A DNA stretch of 51,068 nt from CAZNNH01 sp964574335. GTDB lineage: Bacteria; Acidobacteriota; Vicinamibacteria; Fen-336. The notes under the pieces are model-generated. The model did not search any database. It was not told the DNA's origin and saw nothing but the letters and a program-made list of their open reading frames with translations. Numbering within the stretch: position 1 is the first letter of the stretch; every line of letters starts with the position of its first letter. Location of the stretch: contig CAZNNH010000028.1 of NCBI GenBank assembly GCA_964574335.1, forward strand, positions 1-51,068, read 5' to 3'. Shown here in pieces: positions 1 to 8,030 of this stretch. Made by a program: the position numbers and the translations under genes.

Positions 1-771
1 GACTGTGGAACGATGGGTGTTGTGAGCTACTCCGTCTCAACCCTCACCTGCACGTGGTGGCTCTCGACGGGGCCTGGTACGAGGAGGGTGGCGAGCTGTG
101 GTGGTGGTGGGTCGGGCACCTGAAGACCAGCGAGGTGGGCGGCGTGCTGGAGAGGACCGTCAGACGTTTCGAGCGGCACCTGCGGCGAAGGGGCCTGCTG
201 CGGCTGGACGAGGACGACGGCGACCCGGACCTGCCTGGCGATCCCGAGAACAACCTGGCTGCCTCGGCGGTCTCGGGCCAGACACCGCCCGCGGGGCCGC
301 AGTGGGTGAGGGGCCTGGCACCGCTCGAGCCACAGCCACTCGCCTACGACAAGCCGTTGTGCGCTTCGCTGTGTGGGTTCACGTTGCACGGGGCGACTCG
401 TGCCGGAGGGCTGGACTCGGCGGGGCGAGAGGCGCTGCTGTGCTACGTGCTGCGGCCACCCATCGCGCAGGAGCGCCTGGAGCATCGCCCCGACGGTTGT
501 GTGCGCATCATCTTGAAGAAGGCATACCGGGACGGGACGGTGGCGGTGGACATGGACCCGCTGTCTCTGCTGTGCCGGCTGGCCACCAGCGTGCCGCCCC
601 CACGGCTGCACACGGTTCGCTACGCGGGTGTGCTGGCGGCCGGGAGCCAGTGGAGGTCTCGGATCACGCCGGCGCCCCCGGAGGCCCCAGAGGGCGAAGA
701 CGAGCCGGAGGGGAGGTGGCCTGCCGGCGGATACCGTCGGTGGGCGGAGCTGTTGGCGCGTACCTTCGCCG
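1..771 (+). pseudogene. IS91-family (Y2) transposase, 3' part, truncated
   Basis: The frame starting before the window and running to about 771 encodes the C-terminal half of an IS91/IS801-type rolling-circle transposase: NPHLHVVALDG, then CGFTLHGATRAG, LLCYVLRPP, RPDGCVRIILKKAY and HTVRYAGVLAAGSQWR, in the family order. The last family segment is RRWAELLARTFA; the usual cysteine-bearing tail that follows is missing and the frame runs straight into an element-end sequence. The reading stays open to 1244, but nothing after about 771 is transposase and it overlaps a real gene on the other strand. The protein is therefore a remnant, cut by the window edge on the left and deleted on the right. 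Related fragments lie at 2203, 20636 and 28333, all in the same orientation. Confidence 0.85.
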
Positions 772-787
772 AGGCGTCCCGAGCCCG

Positions 788-825
788 CCCGCAAAGGTGC
801 GGGTTGACACCCAAACCGCCCTCGC
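788..825 (+). mobile_element. Candidate IS91-like element end (hairpin plus conserved tail)
   Basis: A perfect 6-bp hairpin (CCCGCA, loop AAGG, TGCGGG, 788-803) is followed by GGGTTGACACCCAAACCG and CCCTCG. The same block occurs at 15205-15241 with the hairpin intact, and at 28473-28499 without it. It sits just downstream of transposase sequence at two of the three sites. A hairpin beside a conserved tail 3' of the transposase is where IS91-type elements carry their replication origin, so I read this as the element's right end; that role is inference. Confidence 0.55.
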
Positions 826-878
826 ATTACCTCCGCTCCGGGCCCAGGCCACGAGGTCCGTGCGTGCGTACCGGGGGC

Positions 879-1760
879 CTAGCGCGACTGCTCGAGCGGC
901 GGGTAGGGCTCGGGGCGCTGCCGGGTCTGTTCCGGAGGCTGCCGGCCGGACTGCATCCACTCGGCCACCAGCTCCACCGCGCGATCGGCGTTCGCCGGCA
1001 TCAGCACCGTGGCGGCCAGCTCCTTCTTCGCGACCAGCCGCTGCCCTCCGGAGGGCAAGCCGTCGATCCCGAGGACGGGGATTCGAGCAAGCTCCGGCAC
1101 CGTCGCGATCAGCGCCTTGCGGGCGCCCTGGGCCATCAAATCGTTCTGGCAAGCGAGGACGTCGACGCGGTCGAGGGAAGCCGTCTTCAGCCGCGCGCAC
1201 GCGAGCACGGCCTCCCCGCCACTCTCCTCGCTCCAGCTGGCTGAGAGCTCCCAGAGCTGGATTCCGGCGCCCTCGATCTCCTCCTCGGTTCCACGGCGGC
1301 GCTCCTCGACCAACGAGGTTGCCGGCCCCTGAACGTAGAGTACGGTGCCGCCTCGCGGGAGCAGCGCCTTGATCTGGCGCCCCTGGACCCTTCCCGCCTC
1401 GACCTGGTCCGTGAGGACGCTGCAGATCGGCAGCGTCGGATGCTCTCGTCGCAGCTCCGCGAGATAGGGGCTCCAGTGGTTCAGAAGGAACCAGCCGATT
1501 CCTGCGCCGGCGGCATTACGAGAAAGTCGCCTCTGCCCTTCGTCTTTGACCGGCTCCACCACGAATGCGAGGGGGCGGTGCTCTTCCGGCTGGTGGATGC
1601 GCTCGAACAGCTGATGGATCTGGAGAATCGCGTTGCGATCGGCGTAGATCACCTCACAGGGAAGGCCGAGCCGTCGCGCCGCGCTTTCGGCCGCCGCCGC
1701 CTGGGAGAGCTGGAACTCCTCGCCGTCCGTCGTCAACGAAACCACCACTCCTCTGGTCAT
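879..1760 (-). CDS. Periplasmic-binding-protein-like sugar-binding protein
   Basis: A 293-residue protein of the type 1 periplasmic-binding fold (Peripla_BP_4-like). It begins with a strand-helix segment (TRGVVVSLTTDGEEF), has a central GGTVLYVQGPA segment and a VDVLACQNDLMAQGA segment typical of ABC sugar-binding proteins and LacI-type effector domains. There is no signal peptide and no HTH, so it is probably a cytoplasmic sensor domain or a protein that lost its leader. A purine stretch (GAGG) lies 8 bases before the ATG. It stands alone between two IS91-family fragments (1-831 and 2203-2320), so it may be cargo or a stranded gene. The ligand cannot be told from sequence. Confidence 0.75.
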   Translation of the reverse strand: MTRGVVVSLTTDGEEFQLSQAAAAESAARRLGLPCEVIYADRNAILQIHQLFERIHQPEEHRPLAFVVEPVKDEGQRRLSRNAAGAGIGWFLLNHWSPYLAELRREHPTLPICSVLTDQVEAGRVQGRQIKALLPRGGTVLYVQGPATSLVEERRRGTEEEIEGAGIQLWELSASWSEESGGEAVLACARLKTASLDRVDVLACQNDLMAQGARKALIATVPELARIPVLGIDGLPSGGQRLVAKKELAATVLMPANADRAVELVAEWMQSGRQPPEQTRQRPEPYPPLEQSR

Positions 1761-1790
1761 TGGCTCGGCCTCGCGCTGTTCCTAGAACCA

Positions 1791-2084
1791 TCACGCCTGG
1801 TGAGTCTGATTGTCTCGCCACCTGCTGTCAACGCCGAACAGCGGCTGCCAGGTCCGCGCCGCGTCGTCGGCGCCGGCGAAGTAGGCCGTGGCCGGGTCGC
1901 CGGGGACGCCGGCCGATACCGTGGCCCAGCCCGCCCGAAGCGGTCCCACGAACCGCCAGCGGAGCGCCGCGTACGCCGATTCGGGGACCCCTTGAGCGGC
2001 GACGGCGGCGGGCAAGGCCACACCCGCCGCGAGGATCGAGGCGGCGACGGAGACGGCGTGGCGCCGGTGATTCGTACCGAGCAT
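1791..2084 (-). pseudogene. N-terminal fragment of VPS10/BNR-repeat (sortilin-like) secreted protein
   Basis: From the ATG at 2084 (preceded by GGGAGG) the frame gives a clear signal peptide (about residues 1-30, ending AVAAQG), then YAALRWRFVGPLRAG and AGVPGDPATAYFAGAD. This matches the start of the large secreted sortilin/VPS10-type beta-propeller proteins common in Acidobacteriota. The next family segment (GGVW..TTDAG) is missing and ARTWQPLFG follows directly, after which the frame ends within about 15 residues. The intact family is around 1000 residues, so this is the first 10 percent with an internal deletion. It keeps its ribosome site, which suggests recent decay. Confidence 0.7.
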
Positions 2085-2202
2085 CGATACGACCTCCCAG
2101 TGGGGCATCCCAATCTCTCTCGCTCCCTCCCGAGCCGGCTCCGATCCGCCCCCGCGGACCCTGCGGCAGATCGCGGGGCCGGCATGCTGAGCGGCGCTCG
2201 CG

Positions 2203-2320
2203 CAGGAGCGCCTGGAGCATCGCCCCGACGGTCTGGTGCGCATCATCTTGAAGATGGCATACCGGGACGGGACGGTGGCGGTGGACATGGACCCGCTGTC
2301 TTTGCTGTGCCGGCTCGTCC
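2203..2320 (+). mobile_element. IS91-family transposase internal fragment (copy B)
   Basis: About 118 bp encoding QERLEHRPDGLVRIILK followed by AYRDGTVAVDMDPLSLLCRL. It is nearly identical to positions 464-583 and shares the AYRDG/VDMDP variant with that copy. It has no start, no stop of its own and no flanking transposase sequence, so it is a short relic. It lies just upstream of the DtxR promoter. Confidence 0.85.
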
Positions 2321-2347
2321 GGCCGAATCGGCAGCGTCCTCTTAGAC

Positions 2348-2383
2348 TTGACGCACTTAGTTAGCCGCGGCTAACATAGCGGC
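2348..2383 (+). promoter_or_regulatory. Promoter with palindromic metal-repressor operator for the feo operon
   Basis: TTGACG (2348-2353) and TAACAT (2372-2377) are separated by 18 bases. The spacer holds the perfect palindrome TTAGCCGCGGCTAA (2361-2374), preceded by another TTAG. This resembles DtxR/IdeR boxes, which contain TTAG...CTAA arms. The palindrome overlaps the -10 element, so a bound repressor would block RNA polymerase. The -10 ends six bases before the ATG at 2384, implying transcription starts at or next to the start codon. Confidence 0.7.
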
Positions 2384-2842
2384 ATGGGTCCGGCAGCGCT
2401 CAGCCCGCCCTTGGAGGACTACATCGAGGTGGTCGCCGTCTTGTGCCGCGAGTCAGGTGTCGCCCGGGTCAAGGACATCGCCACGCGCATGCAGGTGACC
2501 AACCCCAGCGTGGTGCGTGCCCTGCGAGCGCTGAAACGCCAAGGGCTGGTCGAACAGGAACGCTACGGTCTCGTCCGTCTCACCGAGGAGGGGCAGCGCG
2601 CCGCCGAGTCGGTTCTGCTGCGGCACGCGGTGCTCGCGGACTTCCTGGAAAACGTCCTGGGGCTGGACGCCGCCACCGCCGCTCGCGATGCCTGCCGCAT
2701 GGAGCACGCAATCAGCCCGCAGACCCTCGAGCGTCTGCGGGCGGTCATCGCCTTCACGCGGAGCACGCCTCGAGGCGGCGGCGACTGGCGCCGCCGGTTC
2801 GCCCGTTTCTGCGCGCAGCGCAGCAGGAGACCGACGGCATGA
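2384..2842 (+). CDS. DtxR/MntR-family metal-dependent transcriptional repressor
   Basis: A 152-residue iron- or manganese-dependent repressor. Residues 1-75 form the winged helix-turn-helix (IATRMQVTNPSVVRALRALK is the recognition region); residues 76-130 form the dimerisation/metal domain. The ligand set reads H81 and DACRMEH with C104, E107 and H108. A cysteine at the first of these positions is the iron-type DtxR/IdeR arrangement, while MntR proteins carry glutamate there, so iron is the likely co-repressor. The SH3-like third domain is absent; instead the next gene is FeoA, itself SH3-like. The stop overlaps the feoA start (ATGA). With the palindrome in its own promoter, it probably autoregulates and represses ferrous-iron uptake. 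Confidence 0.88.
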   Translation: MGPAALSPPLEDYIEVVAVLCRESGVARVKDIATRMQVTNPSVVRALRALKRQGLVEQERYGLVRLTEEGQRAAESVLLRHAVLADFLENVLGLDAATAARDACRMEHAISPQTLERLRAVIAFTRSTPRGGGDWRRRFARFCAQRSRRPTA

Positions 2843-3072
2843 CCTTGAGCGACCTGGGGAGCGGCGCACGCGCGGTGATCATGGTGGTTCACGGCGGTCT
2901 CGGCCTGCGGCGCCGCTTGGGTGATGTGGGGGTGCGCCCGGGCGGCACCGTCGAAGTGCTCCGCTCTGCAGCGCAGGGCGGTCCGGTGTTGCTCGCCATC
3001 CACGGCGCGCGAGTCGCAGTCGGGCGGCGACAGGCGCAGCGGGTCGACGTCGAGCCTCTCGATGGGAAATGA
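2839..3072 (+). CDS. feoA: FeoA, small SH3-like partner of the ferrous iron transporter
   Basis: A 77-residue protein with the FeoA SH3-like pattern: LSDLGSGARAVI, then LRRRLGDVGVRPGGTVEVL and VLLAIHGARVAVGRRQAQRV. FeoA acts in the cytoplasm and is required for full FeoB activity. It overlaps the upstream repressor gene by four bases and feoB by four bases (ATGA in both cases), so translation of the three genes is coupled. The length is normal for a stand-alone FeoA. Confidence 0.85.
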   Translation: MTLSDLGSGARAVIMVVHGGLGLRRRLGDVGVRPGGTVEVLRSAAQGGPVLLAIHGARVAVGRRQAQRVDVEPLDGK

Positions 3073-4994
3073 TCGTCGCCATCGTCGGCCAGCCGAATAG
3101 CGGCAAGAGCACCCTCTTCAACGCGGTCGCCGGATACCGGACCGTGACCGGCAACTTCCCGGGTGCCACGGTCGAGATCACCAAGACGGCCGTCACCTGT
3201 GCGGGGGTGCGATTCGATCTGGTCGATCTTCCCGGCATCTACTCGCTCTCCGCCCCCTCCCCGGAGGACGAGCGCGCCGTCGATGCCCTGCTCGGCCTCC
3301 GCCCGGACGTCATCGTCCACGTCATCGATTCGAGCCTGCTCTCACGCAGTCTCGAGCTGACACTGCAACTGCTGGAGCTGGGCCGCCCGCTGGTCGTCTG
3401 CCTGAACATGGCTGACGAGGCGCATCGCAAGGGAGTCACCATCGACACCGTTCTCCTCGAGCAGGAGCTGGGCGTGCCGGTGGTGCCCACGGTGGCCACC
3501 CACGGCGAAGGAATCCCTCGCCTCTTCCGGGCGGCGGTCGAGACAGCCGAGCGGGCCCGGACCGGCCGGATCATCCGGATGAGCCGCGATGTCGAGTCGC
3601 TGGTCCGCCGAGTCGAATCGCGAATCACGCCGGCCATGGCGGCACGGCTCGGTCTTTCGGCGCGCTTCATCGTCGTGAAGCTGCTCGAGGCGGGCGAGCG
3701 CCTCGGGCAGGAGCTGAGCGGGGAGGATCCGGGACTTCCGGCCGAGCTGCACGAGCTGCGGCACCAGCTCTCGGAGTCGCACGGACGCCCGCCCGATGTG
3801 GTCATCTCCTCCGAGCGGCATGCCCTCTCCATGAACCTCTTCGAACGTGTGGCCCGGGTCCAGCCGCGCACCGGCGAGTCAGCCCAGGATCGCGCAGACC
3901 GTTACCTCATGCACCCGGTCTGGGGCTATCTGGCCCTGGCCGTCGTTCTGCTGACCTTCTTCTACGCCGTCTTCGGCCTCGGACGCGTGGTCGAGGCCCC
4001 TCTGGTCTCGCTCTTCGGGCGTCTCGACGCCCACCTGAAGTCCGGTCTGCCGGCCGGGTCCTTGGCGCTCACGTTGCTCACCGGTCTGGTAGAGGGATTC
4101 GCCGGCGGCATCGGCATCGTGCTGCCGTATCTCGTCCCCTTCCTCCTCGGCATGGCGATCCTGGAGGACGTCGGCTACGTGCCACGGGTGGCTTTCCTCA
4201 TGGACGGACTGATGCATCGCATCGGGTTGCACGGCAAGGCCGTGATCTCGTTCGTGCTCGGCTATGGCTGCTCGGTTCCAGCCGTGATGGCGGCCCGCAT
4301 GATGGAGAGCCCCCGTGATCGCCAGGTCACGGCGTTCCTCGCCAGCCTGATCCCTTGCGCAGCGCGCACCACCATCGTGTTTGCGCTGGTCGGCTATTTC
4401 ATCGGTCCCTTGGCGGCGCTGGGTTTCTACCTGCTCAATCTGGTGGTCATCGGCCTCGCGGGCAAGCTGCTCCTACACCTCCTGCCCGAGGCCTCGCCCG
4501 GACTGATCCTGGAGATCCCGCCCTACCGGCTTCCTGCGCCACGTGCCCTCGTACAGAAGGTCTGGTTTCGGCTGCGCGAGTTCGTGGTGGTGGCGTGGCC
4601 GATCCTCATCGTGGGAAGCCTGCTGCTGAGCCTGCTCGAGCACTTCCATCTGGGAGCCGCCGTCAACTCGGCCCTGGCACCTCTCACCAGCACGGTGCTC
4701 GGCCTGCCGCCTGAAACCGGCGTCAGCCTGGTCTTCGGGGTCTTGCGCAAGGAGCTGACGATCGTGATGCTGGTTCAGGCTCTCGGCACCACCACGCTGT
4801 CCTCAGTGCTGACGACGGGGCAGATGTGCGTCTACACGGCCTTCGCGCTCTTCTACGTTCCGTGCCTCGCCACCCTGGCCATGCTGCGGGCGGTCCTGGG
4901 GCTGCGAGCCACCCTGATCGTGGCCGGCCTCACCACCGGCACGGCCGTGGTCATCGCAGTGGCCTTCCGCCTAGCCTTCGCGCTGCTCGCCTGA
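3069..4994 (+). CDS. feoB: FeoB, ferrous iron transporter (G-protein-like)
   Basis: A 641-residue inner-membrane Fe(II) importer. The N-terminal G domain has G1 GQPNSGKST (residues 7-15), G3 DLPG (53-56) and G4 NMAD (113-116), followed by the helical regulator domain. From about residue 285 there are repeated membrane helices. The two gate motifs are present as GYGCSVPAV and IPCAARTT, each with the conserved cysteine. It is shorter than the roughly 770-residue enterobacterial protein, mainly in loops and the C-terminus, and no FeoC is seen. It is the last gene of the repressor-feoA-feoB operon; a GC hairpin lies about 20 bases after the stop. Confidence 0.95.
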   Translation: MIVAIVGQPNSGKSTLFNAVAGYRTVTGNFPGATVEITKTAVTCAGVRFDLVDLPGIYSLSAPSPEDERAVDALLGLRPDVIVHVIDSSLLSRSLELTLQLLELGRPLVVCLNMADEAHRKGVTIDTVLLEQELGVPVVPTVATHGEGIPRLFRAAVETAERARTGRIIRMSRDVESLVRRVESRITPAMAARLGLSARFIVVKLLEAGERLGQELSGEDPGLPAELHELRHQLSESHGRPPDVVISSERHALSMNLFERVARVQPRTGESAQDRADRYLMHPVWGYLALAVVLLTFFYAVFGLGRVVEAPLVSLFGRLDAHLKSGLPAGSLALTLLTGLVEGFAGGIGIVLPYLVPFLLGMAILEDVGYVPRVAFLMDGLMHRIGLHGKAVISFVLGYGCSVPAVMAARMMESPRDRQVTAFLASLIPCAARTTIVFALVGYFIGPLAALGFYLLNLVVIGLAGKLLLHLLPEASPGLILEIPPYRLPAPRALVQKVWFRLREFVVVAWPILIVGSLLLSLLEHFHLGAAVNSALAPLTSTVLGLPPETGVSLVFGVLRKELTIVMLVQALGTTTLSSVLTTGQMCVYTAFALFYVPCLATLAMLRAVLGLRATLIVAGLTTGTAVVIAVAFRLAFALLA

Positions 4995-5014
4995 CGCGTG
5001 GCTCCGCCCGACCG

Positions 5015-5030
5015 CCGCCGCGATCGGCGG
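5015..5030 (+). terminator. GC hairpin after feoB
   Basis: CCGCCG, loop CGAT, CGGCGG forms a perfect 6-bp stem 20 bases downstream of the feoB stop. There is no T-run, so it may only be a weak or factor-assisted terminator. Confidence 0.4.
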
Positions 5031-5034
5031 GTGG

Positions 5035-5160
5035 TCACTCGCATCGGAGCGCCTCGGCGAGCTCGATGCCCGCCGCGCGTTGAGCGGCGATGTAGGTGGC
5101 CGATGCCGTCACTCCCAACCGAACCGACACGGCGGCCCCGAAGGATACCCTCGTCGACCC
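5035..5160 (-). pseudogene. C-terminal remnant of MacB/FtsX-type ABC permease
   Basis: On the minus strand a frame ends in SATYIAAQRAAGIELAEALR-CE-stop. FtsX/MacB permeases end in a cytoplasmic segment of the form Y-x-A-A-R-R-A-A-x-x-x-P-x-x-A-L-R-x-E, which this matches at most positions. Only about 35-40 codons can be followed and there is no start, so it is the tail of a lost gene. The match is short, so confidence is moderate. Confidence 0.5.
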
Positions 5161-5206
5161 ACCGACGGAGGTCGGCGAAGCCGCACGCTCGCGGTACAGT
5201 GACGAC

Positions 5207-5551
5207 ATGACCGACAGCCGCTCCGTCTATCAGACCGGCAAGGGCCGCGTTTGCCCGAGGTGCGGGTGGCCGATGGACGGCTGTCGCTGCTCCAAGGCGG
5301 ACCAGGCGCCGGTGCCCACGAGGATCGCCTGCGTCCTGCGCCTCGAGAAGAAGGGCCGCGGGGGGAAAGCCGTCACCGTGGTGGCCGGCCTACCCCGCAA
5401 CGGCGCCTTCCTGGCCGGCCTCGCCTCCGAGCTCAAGCGGGCCTGTGGCACGGGTGGCACTGCTGGCGACGGCGAGGTCGAGATCCAAGGCGACCAACGG
5501 GAGCGGCTGCGGCCGTTACTCGCGGCGAAGGGCTGGCGCGTCCGGGGCTGA
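5207..5551 (+). CDS. yciH: YciH, SUI1/eIF1-like translation factor
   Basis: A 114-residue SUI1-domain protein. A small cysteine cluster (CPRCGWPMDGCRC) precedes the SUI1 fold, seen in RLEKKGRGGKAVTVVAGLP and ending in QRERLRPLLAAKGWRVRG. Bacterial YciH resembles eukaryotic eIF1 and is thought to influence start-codon or initiator-tRNA selection in stress. I chose the ATG at 5207 over an in-frame ATG at 5096: the upstream 37 codons do not resemble the family, and TACAGT (5195-5200) lies exactly six bases before 5207, as in a leaderless promoter. A hairpin overlaps the stop codon. Confidence 0.85.
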   Translation: MTDSRSVYQTGKGRVCPRCGWPMDGCRCSKADQAPVPTRIACVLRLEKKGRGGKAVTVVAGLPRNGAFLAGLASELKRACGTGGTAGDGEVEIQGDQRERLRPLLAAKGWRVRG

Positions 5552-5568
5552 GCCGGCCGGGGCGGCTC
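5550..5568 (+). terminator. Hairpin overlapping the yciH stop
   Basis: GAGCCG, 7-base loop, CGGCTC forms a perfect 6-bp GC-rich stem beginning within the stop codon region. No T-tract follows. Confidence 0.35.
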
Positions 5569-5863
5569 GCGGCCGTCGGGGTCCGGCATACTGAGTGGAA
5601 TGCGCGCCCGCCGGCCTCGGGGCTCCGGGGCCGCTGGCGGTGGGCGAGGCGACCGAGGCGCCCGGCCGCTCGCCGAGCCGTGGTCCGCCGTACATGGAAG
5701 AGCCAAGTGCTCCGCCGCAAGGTGCTCGGAGTCGAGGAGGGCTGGGGCAGCCACGGCGACGGGGCAGGCGAGGAGGCGTAGCAGCGAGGCGCCGCGGGGT
5801 CGCCGTCGTCTGCGCGTTGGCCGCCCTCACATCACCTACGCTCCTCTGGAAGCGAGCGAGGGG
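5569..5863. other. Non-coding stretch with a dispersed 25-bp repeat
   Basis: No credible gene in either strand. Positions 5792-5816 are identical over 25 bases to 15077-15101 (core GGGGTCGCCGTCGTCTGCG), a short dispersed repeat of unknown origin. The rest is GC-rich sequence with no recognisable coding pattern. Confidence 0.5.
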
Positions 5864-6165
5864 ATGATGCAGGCGACGCCGCTCAAGAAGGGGATGTGCA
5901 TCAAGCACCAGAACGCGCTCTGCCGGATCGTGGAGGCCCAGCACAAGACGCCGGGCAACCTGCGGCCCCTCACCGTCGAGATGAAGATCGTGGAGACCGA
6001 TCCCGGCATCAAGGGCGCTTCGGTCTCGAACCTCAACAAGCCCGAAAAGCGAAAGACAGGGGATCGTGGTCCAGGTCCCGGTCTCCATGAACGAGGGCGA
6101 CGTGATCCGGGTCGACACCGCCACCCGCTCCGCCAACGGGTCCGGGAAGACGACCACTGCGCTCG
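5864..6165 (+). pseudogene. efp: Elongation factor P, internally deleted and frameshifted
   Basis: The frame starts MMQATPLKKGMCIKHQNALC and continues through EAQHKTPGN, the N-terminal KOW-like domain of EF-P with its polyproline-stalling-relief loop region (around HKTPGN). It then jumps to VEMKIVETDPGIKGASVSN, which belongs to domain III, so roughly 100 residues are missing. After EKRKTG a one-base shift moves the reading to a second frame giving IVVQVPVSMNEGDVIRVDT, the normal EF-P ending. Both lesions exclude a functional EF-P. A working copy presumably exists elsewhere. Part of the decayed-gene cluster of this region. Confidence 0.8.
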
Positions 6166-6237
6166 AGCCGTCCGACGTGCTCCCAAGAGAGAACCCAGGG
6201 CGGCCGACTTTGCCATACTGGGCCTGCTGCCACGCGC

Positions 6238-7542
6238 ATGGCCGAGGAGGAAGACGACGGAGGTGAAGCCGAAGACGGTCGCTGGCAGCCGGGCGCGAGC
6301 CTGGCCGGCGGAGGCCTGGTGATCGCAGTCGTCGGGGCGGGGGCGGCCGGGCTCGCCACCGCCATCTTCGCCGCGCGGCGCGGTGCCCCGGCGCCGATCG
6401 TGGTCTTCGATGGCGCGCGGCGCCCCGGCGCCAAGATCCTGGTGAGCGGCGGCTCCCGCTGCAACGTCACTAACGCGACGGTCACGGAGGCCGACTTCCA
6501 TGGGTCGGCCCCGCACCTCGTCAGGCGTGTCCTGCGCGGGTTCGGGGTCGCGGAGACGGTGGCCTTCTTCCGCGAGATTGGGGTGGCGCTGCACGAGGAG
6601 GAGCACGGCAAGCTGTTCCCGGACTCGAACCGCTCGGCGACGGTGCTCGGCGCGCTGCTGGCCGAGGCCGCACGCGCCGGCGTGATCCTCCGGGCGGGCC
6701 AGCGCGTGGCGGCGGTGGAGGCGGCCGGACGAGGTTTCGTGGTGCGGACGGCGCTCGGGTCGGTGGCGGCCGCGCGGGTCGTGCTGGCCACGGGGGGGCT
6801 CTCCCTGCCGAAGACGGGGAGCGACGGCCAGGGGCTGCGAGTGGCCGAGGCGCTCGGCCACTCGGTCGTTCCCACGACGCCGGCGCTCGTGCCTCTCGTC
6901 CTGTCCGGCTCGTTCCACGCTCCGCTTTCGGGTGTGGCCCACCAGGCCGAGCTCGTGGTTCGCTCGGGGGGCCGGGTCGCCGACCGGCACACCGGCCCGC
7001 TGCTGTGGACCCACTTCGGGATCAGCGGGCCGGTCGTCCTCGACGTGTCGCGCTCCTGGCTCCGGGTGCGGCTTGGGGGAGCCGAGGTGGGCCTCGAGGC
7101 GAACCTGACTCCCGGTCTGGGCTTCGCTTCGGCCGAGGGCGAGCTGCTGCGCGCGGCGGCGGACCGCCCTCGGCAGAGCGTCGCCCGAGCCCTCTCGCGA
7201 ACGTTGCCGGCGGCGGTCGCGGACGCGGTTGCGAGCGACGCCGGAGTGGGGGCGACGCCCCTCGGACGGTTGCGCCGGGATGAGCGGCGCGACCTGGTGC
7301 GCCGGATCGTGGCACGCTCCCTCCCCGTGGTCGACAGCCGCGGCTACGCCTTCGCCGAGGCCACCGCCGGCGGCGTGCCGCTGGCCGAGGTGGACACCCG
7401 CACCATGGAGTCTCGCGTGCAGCCGGGACTCTTCCTCGCAGGCGAGATGCTGGACGTGGACGGGCGGGTCGGCGGCTTCAACTTCCAGTGGGCGTGGTCG
7501 AGCGCATGGGCGGCGGCCGGGGGCCTCGCGTGCGGGGGGTGA
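6238..7542 (+). CDS. BaiN/HI0933-family NAD(P)/FAD-dependent oxidoreductase
   Basis: A flavoprotein of the HI0933/YhiN/BaiN family, cytoplasmic. The FAD-binding Rossmann motif is VVGAGAAGLA near the start, followed by the family-specific GAKILVSGGSRCNVTNA, VLATGGLSLPKTGSDGQG, WTHFGISGPVVLDVS and, near the end, TAGGVPLAEV and GEMLDVDGRVGGFNFQWAWSS. Members reduce double bonds or have unknown substrates. Length (up to 434) is slightly over the usual 400 because of about 27 extra N-terminal residues; the GTG at 6319, just before the Rossmann strand, is a plausible alternative start. CATACT upstream of the ATG at 6238 could be a -10 element. No linked pathway genes. Confidence 0.9.
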   Translation: MAEEEDDGGEAEDGRWQPGASLAGGGLVIAVVGAGAAGLATAIFAARRGAPAPIVVFDGARRPGAKILVSGGSRCNVTNATVTEADFHGSAPHLVRRVLRGFGVAETVAFFREIGVALHEEEHGKLFPDSNRSATVLGALLAEAARAGVILRAGQRVAAVEAAGRGFVVRTALGSVAAARVVLATGGLSLPKTGSDGQGLRVAEALGHSVVPTTPALVPLVLSGSFHAPLSGVAHQAELVVRSGGRVADRHTGPLLWTHFGISGPVVLDVSRSWLRVRLGGAEVGLEANLTPGLGFASAEGELLRAAADRPRQSVARALSRTLPAAVADAVASDAGVGATPLGRLRRDERRDLVRRIVARSLPVVDSRGYAFAEATAGGVPLAEVDTRTMESRVQPGLFLAGEMLDVDGRVGGFNFQWAWSSAWAAAGGLACGG

Positions 7543-7722
7543 CACCCTGCGCCGAGCCGCGTCGGATTACCGGCTTCCGTCGGTGAGGTTCCTACACCAG
7601 AGCTCCCGCATCGAGGACCCGCTGCTGGGACGGCTGCCTCGCGAGGGAGTGAGCCTGGTGCCCTGGACGCGGCCGGCCGCTCGAGGAACATGGTTTGTAG
7701 AATCGTCGCCGAGCGCAGGCGC

Positions 7723-7881
7723 TCAGCGTCCCATCAGGATCAGGACCCCCGCCGCGATGGCCAGGAAGTTCAGGAGTATGCCCAGGGAAGCAATCAAGGG
7801 GACATGGCCCACGAGACCCATCAGGATCAGCCAGACTCCCAACAGGAGCATGCCGAGATTCTTCGTGAGGGCGACTTTCAT
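7723..7881 (-). CDS. Small two-helix membrane protein
   Basis: A 52-residue protein starting MKVALTKNLGMLLLGVWLIL and ending GVLILMGR: two hydrophobic helices (about 8-26 and 30-50) with a short loop. Similar tiny proteins with KNLGMLLL and a GVLIL.GR ending are widespread hypothetical membrane proteins of bacteria. I chose the ATG at 7881 because GGAG lies upstream; the reading is open further back but not membrane-like. A short inverted repeat (GAGCG-CAGG-CGCTC, 7711-7724) overlaps the stop. Function unknown. Confidence 0.75.
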   Translation of the reverse strand: MKVALTKNLGMLLLGVWLILMGLVGHVPLIASLGILLNFLAIAAGVLILMGR

Positions 7882-8030
7882 CTCGAGTTCCTCCGGTGTC
7901 GTCACCTCTGGCAAGAAGCGCGCCGTCGTCCCCGGGCGCGGGGACCGCGACGCGGTCACGCTGCTCCTCGCCCTTGGTTTGTCGAGGGGCGCCTATGCCG
8001 GCGCCCGGGGCCGCCGGGAGGGGGCGCCCG

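Noticed and set aside
772..1244. Continuation of the open frame after the transposase fragment
   Set aside because: It lacks transposase likeness, passes through the element end and lies antisense to the sugar-binding-protein gene.
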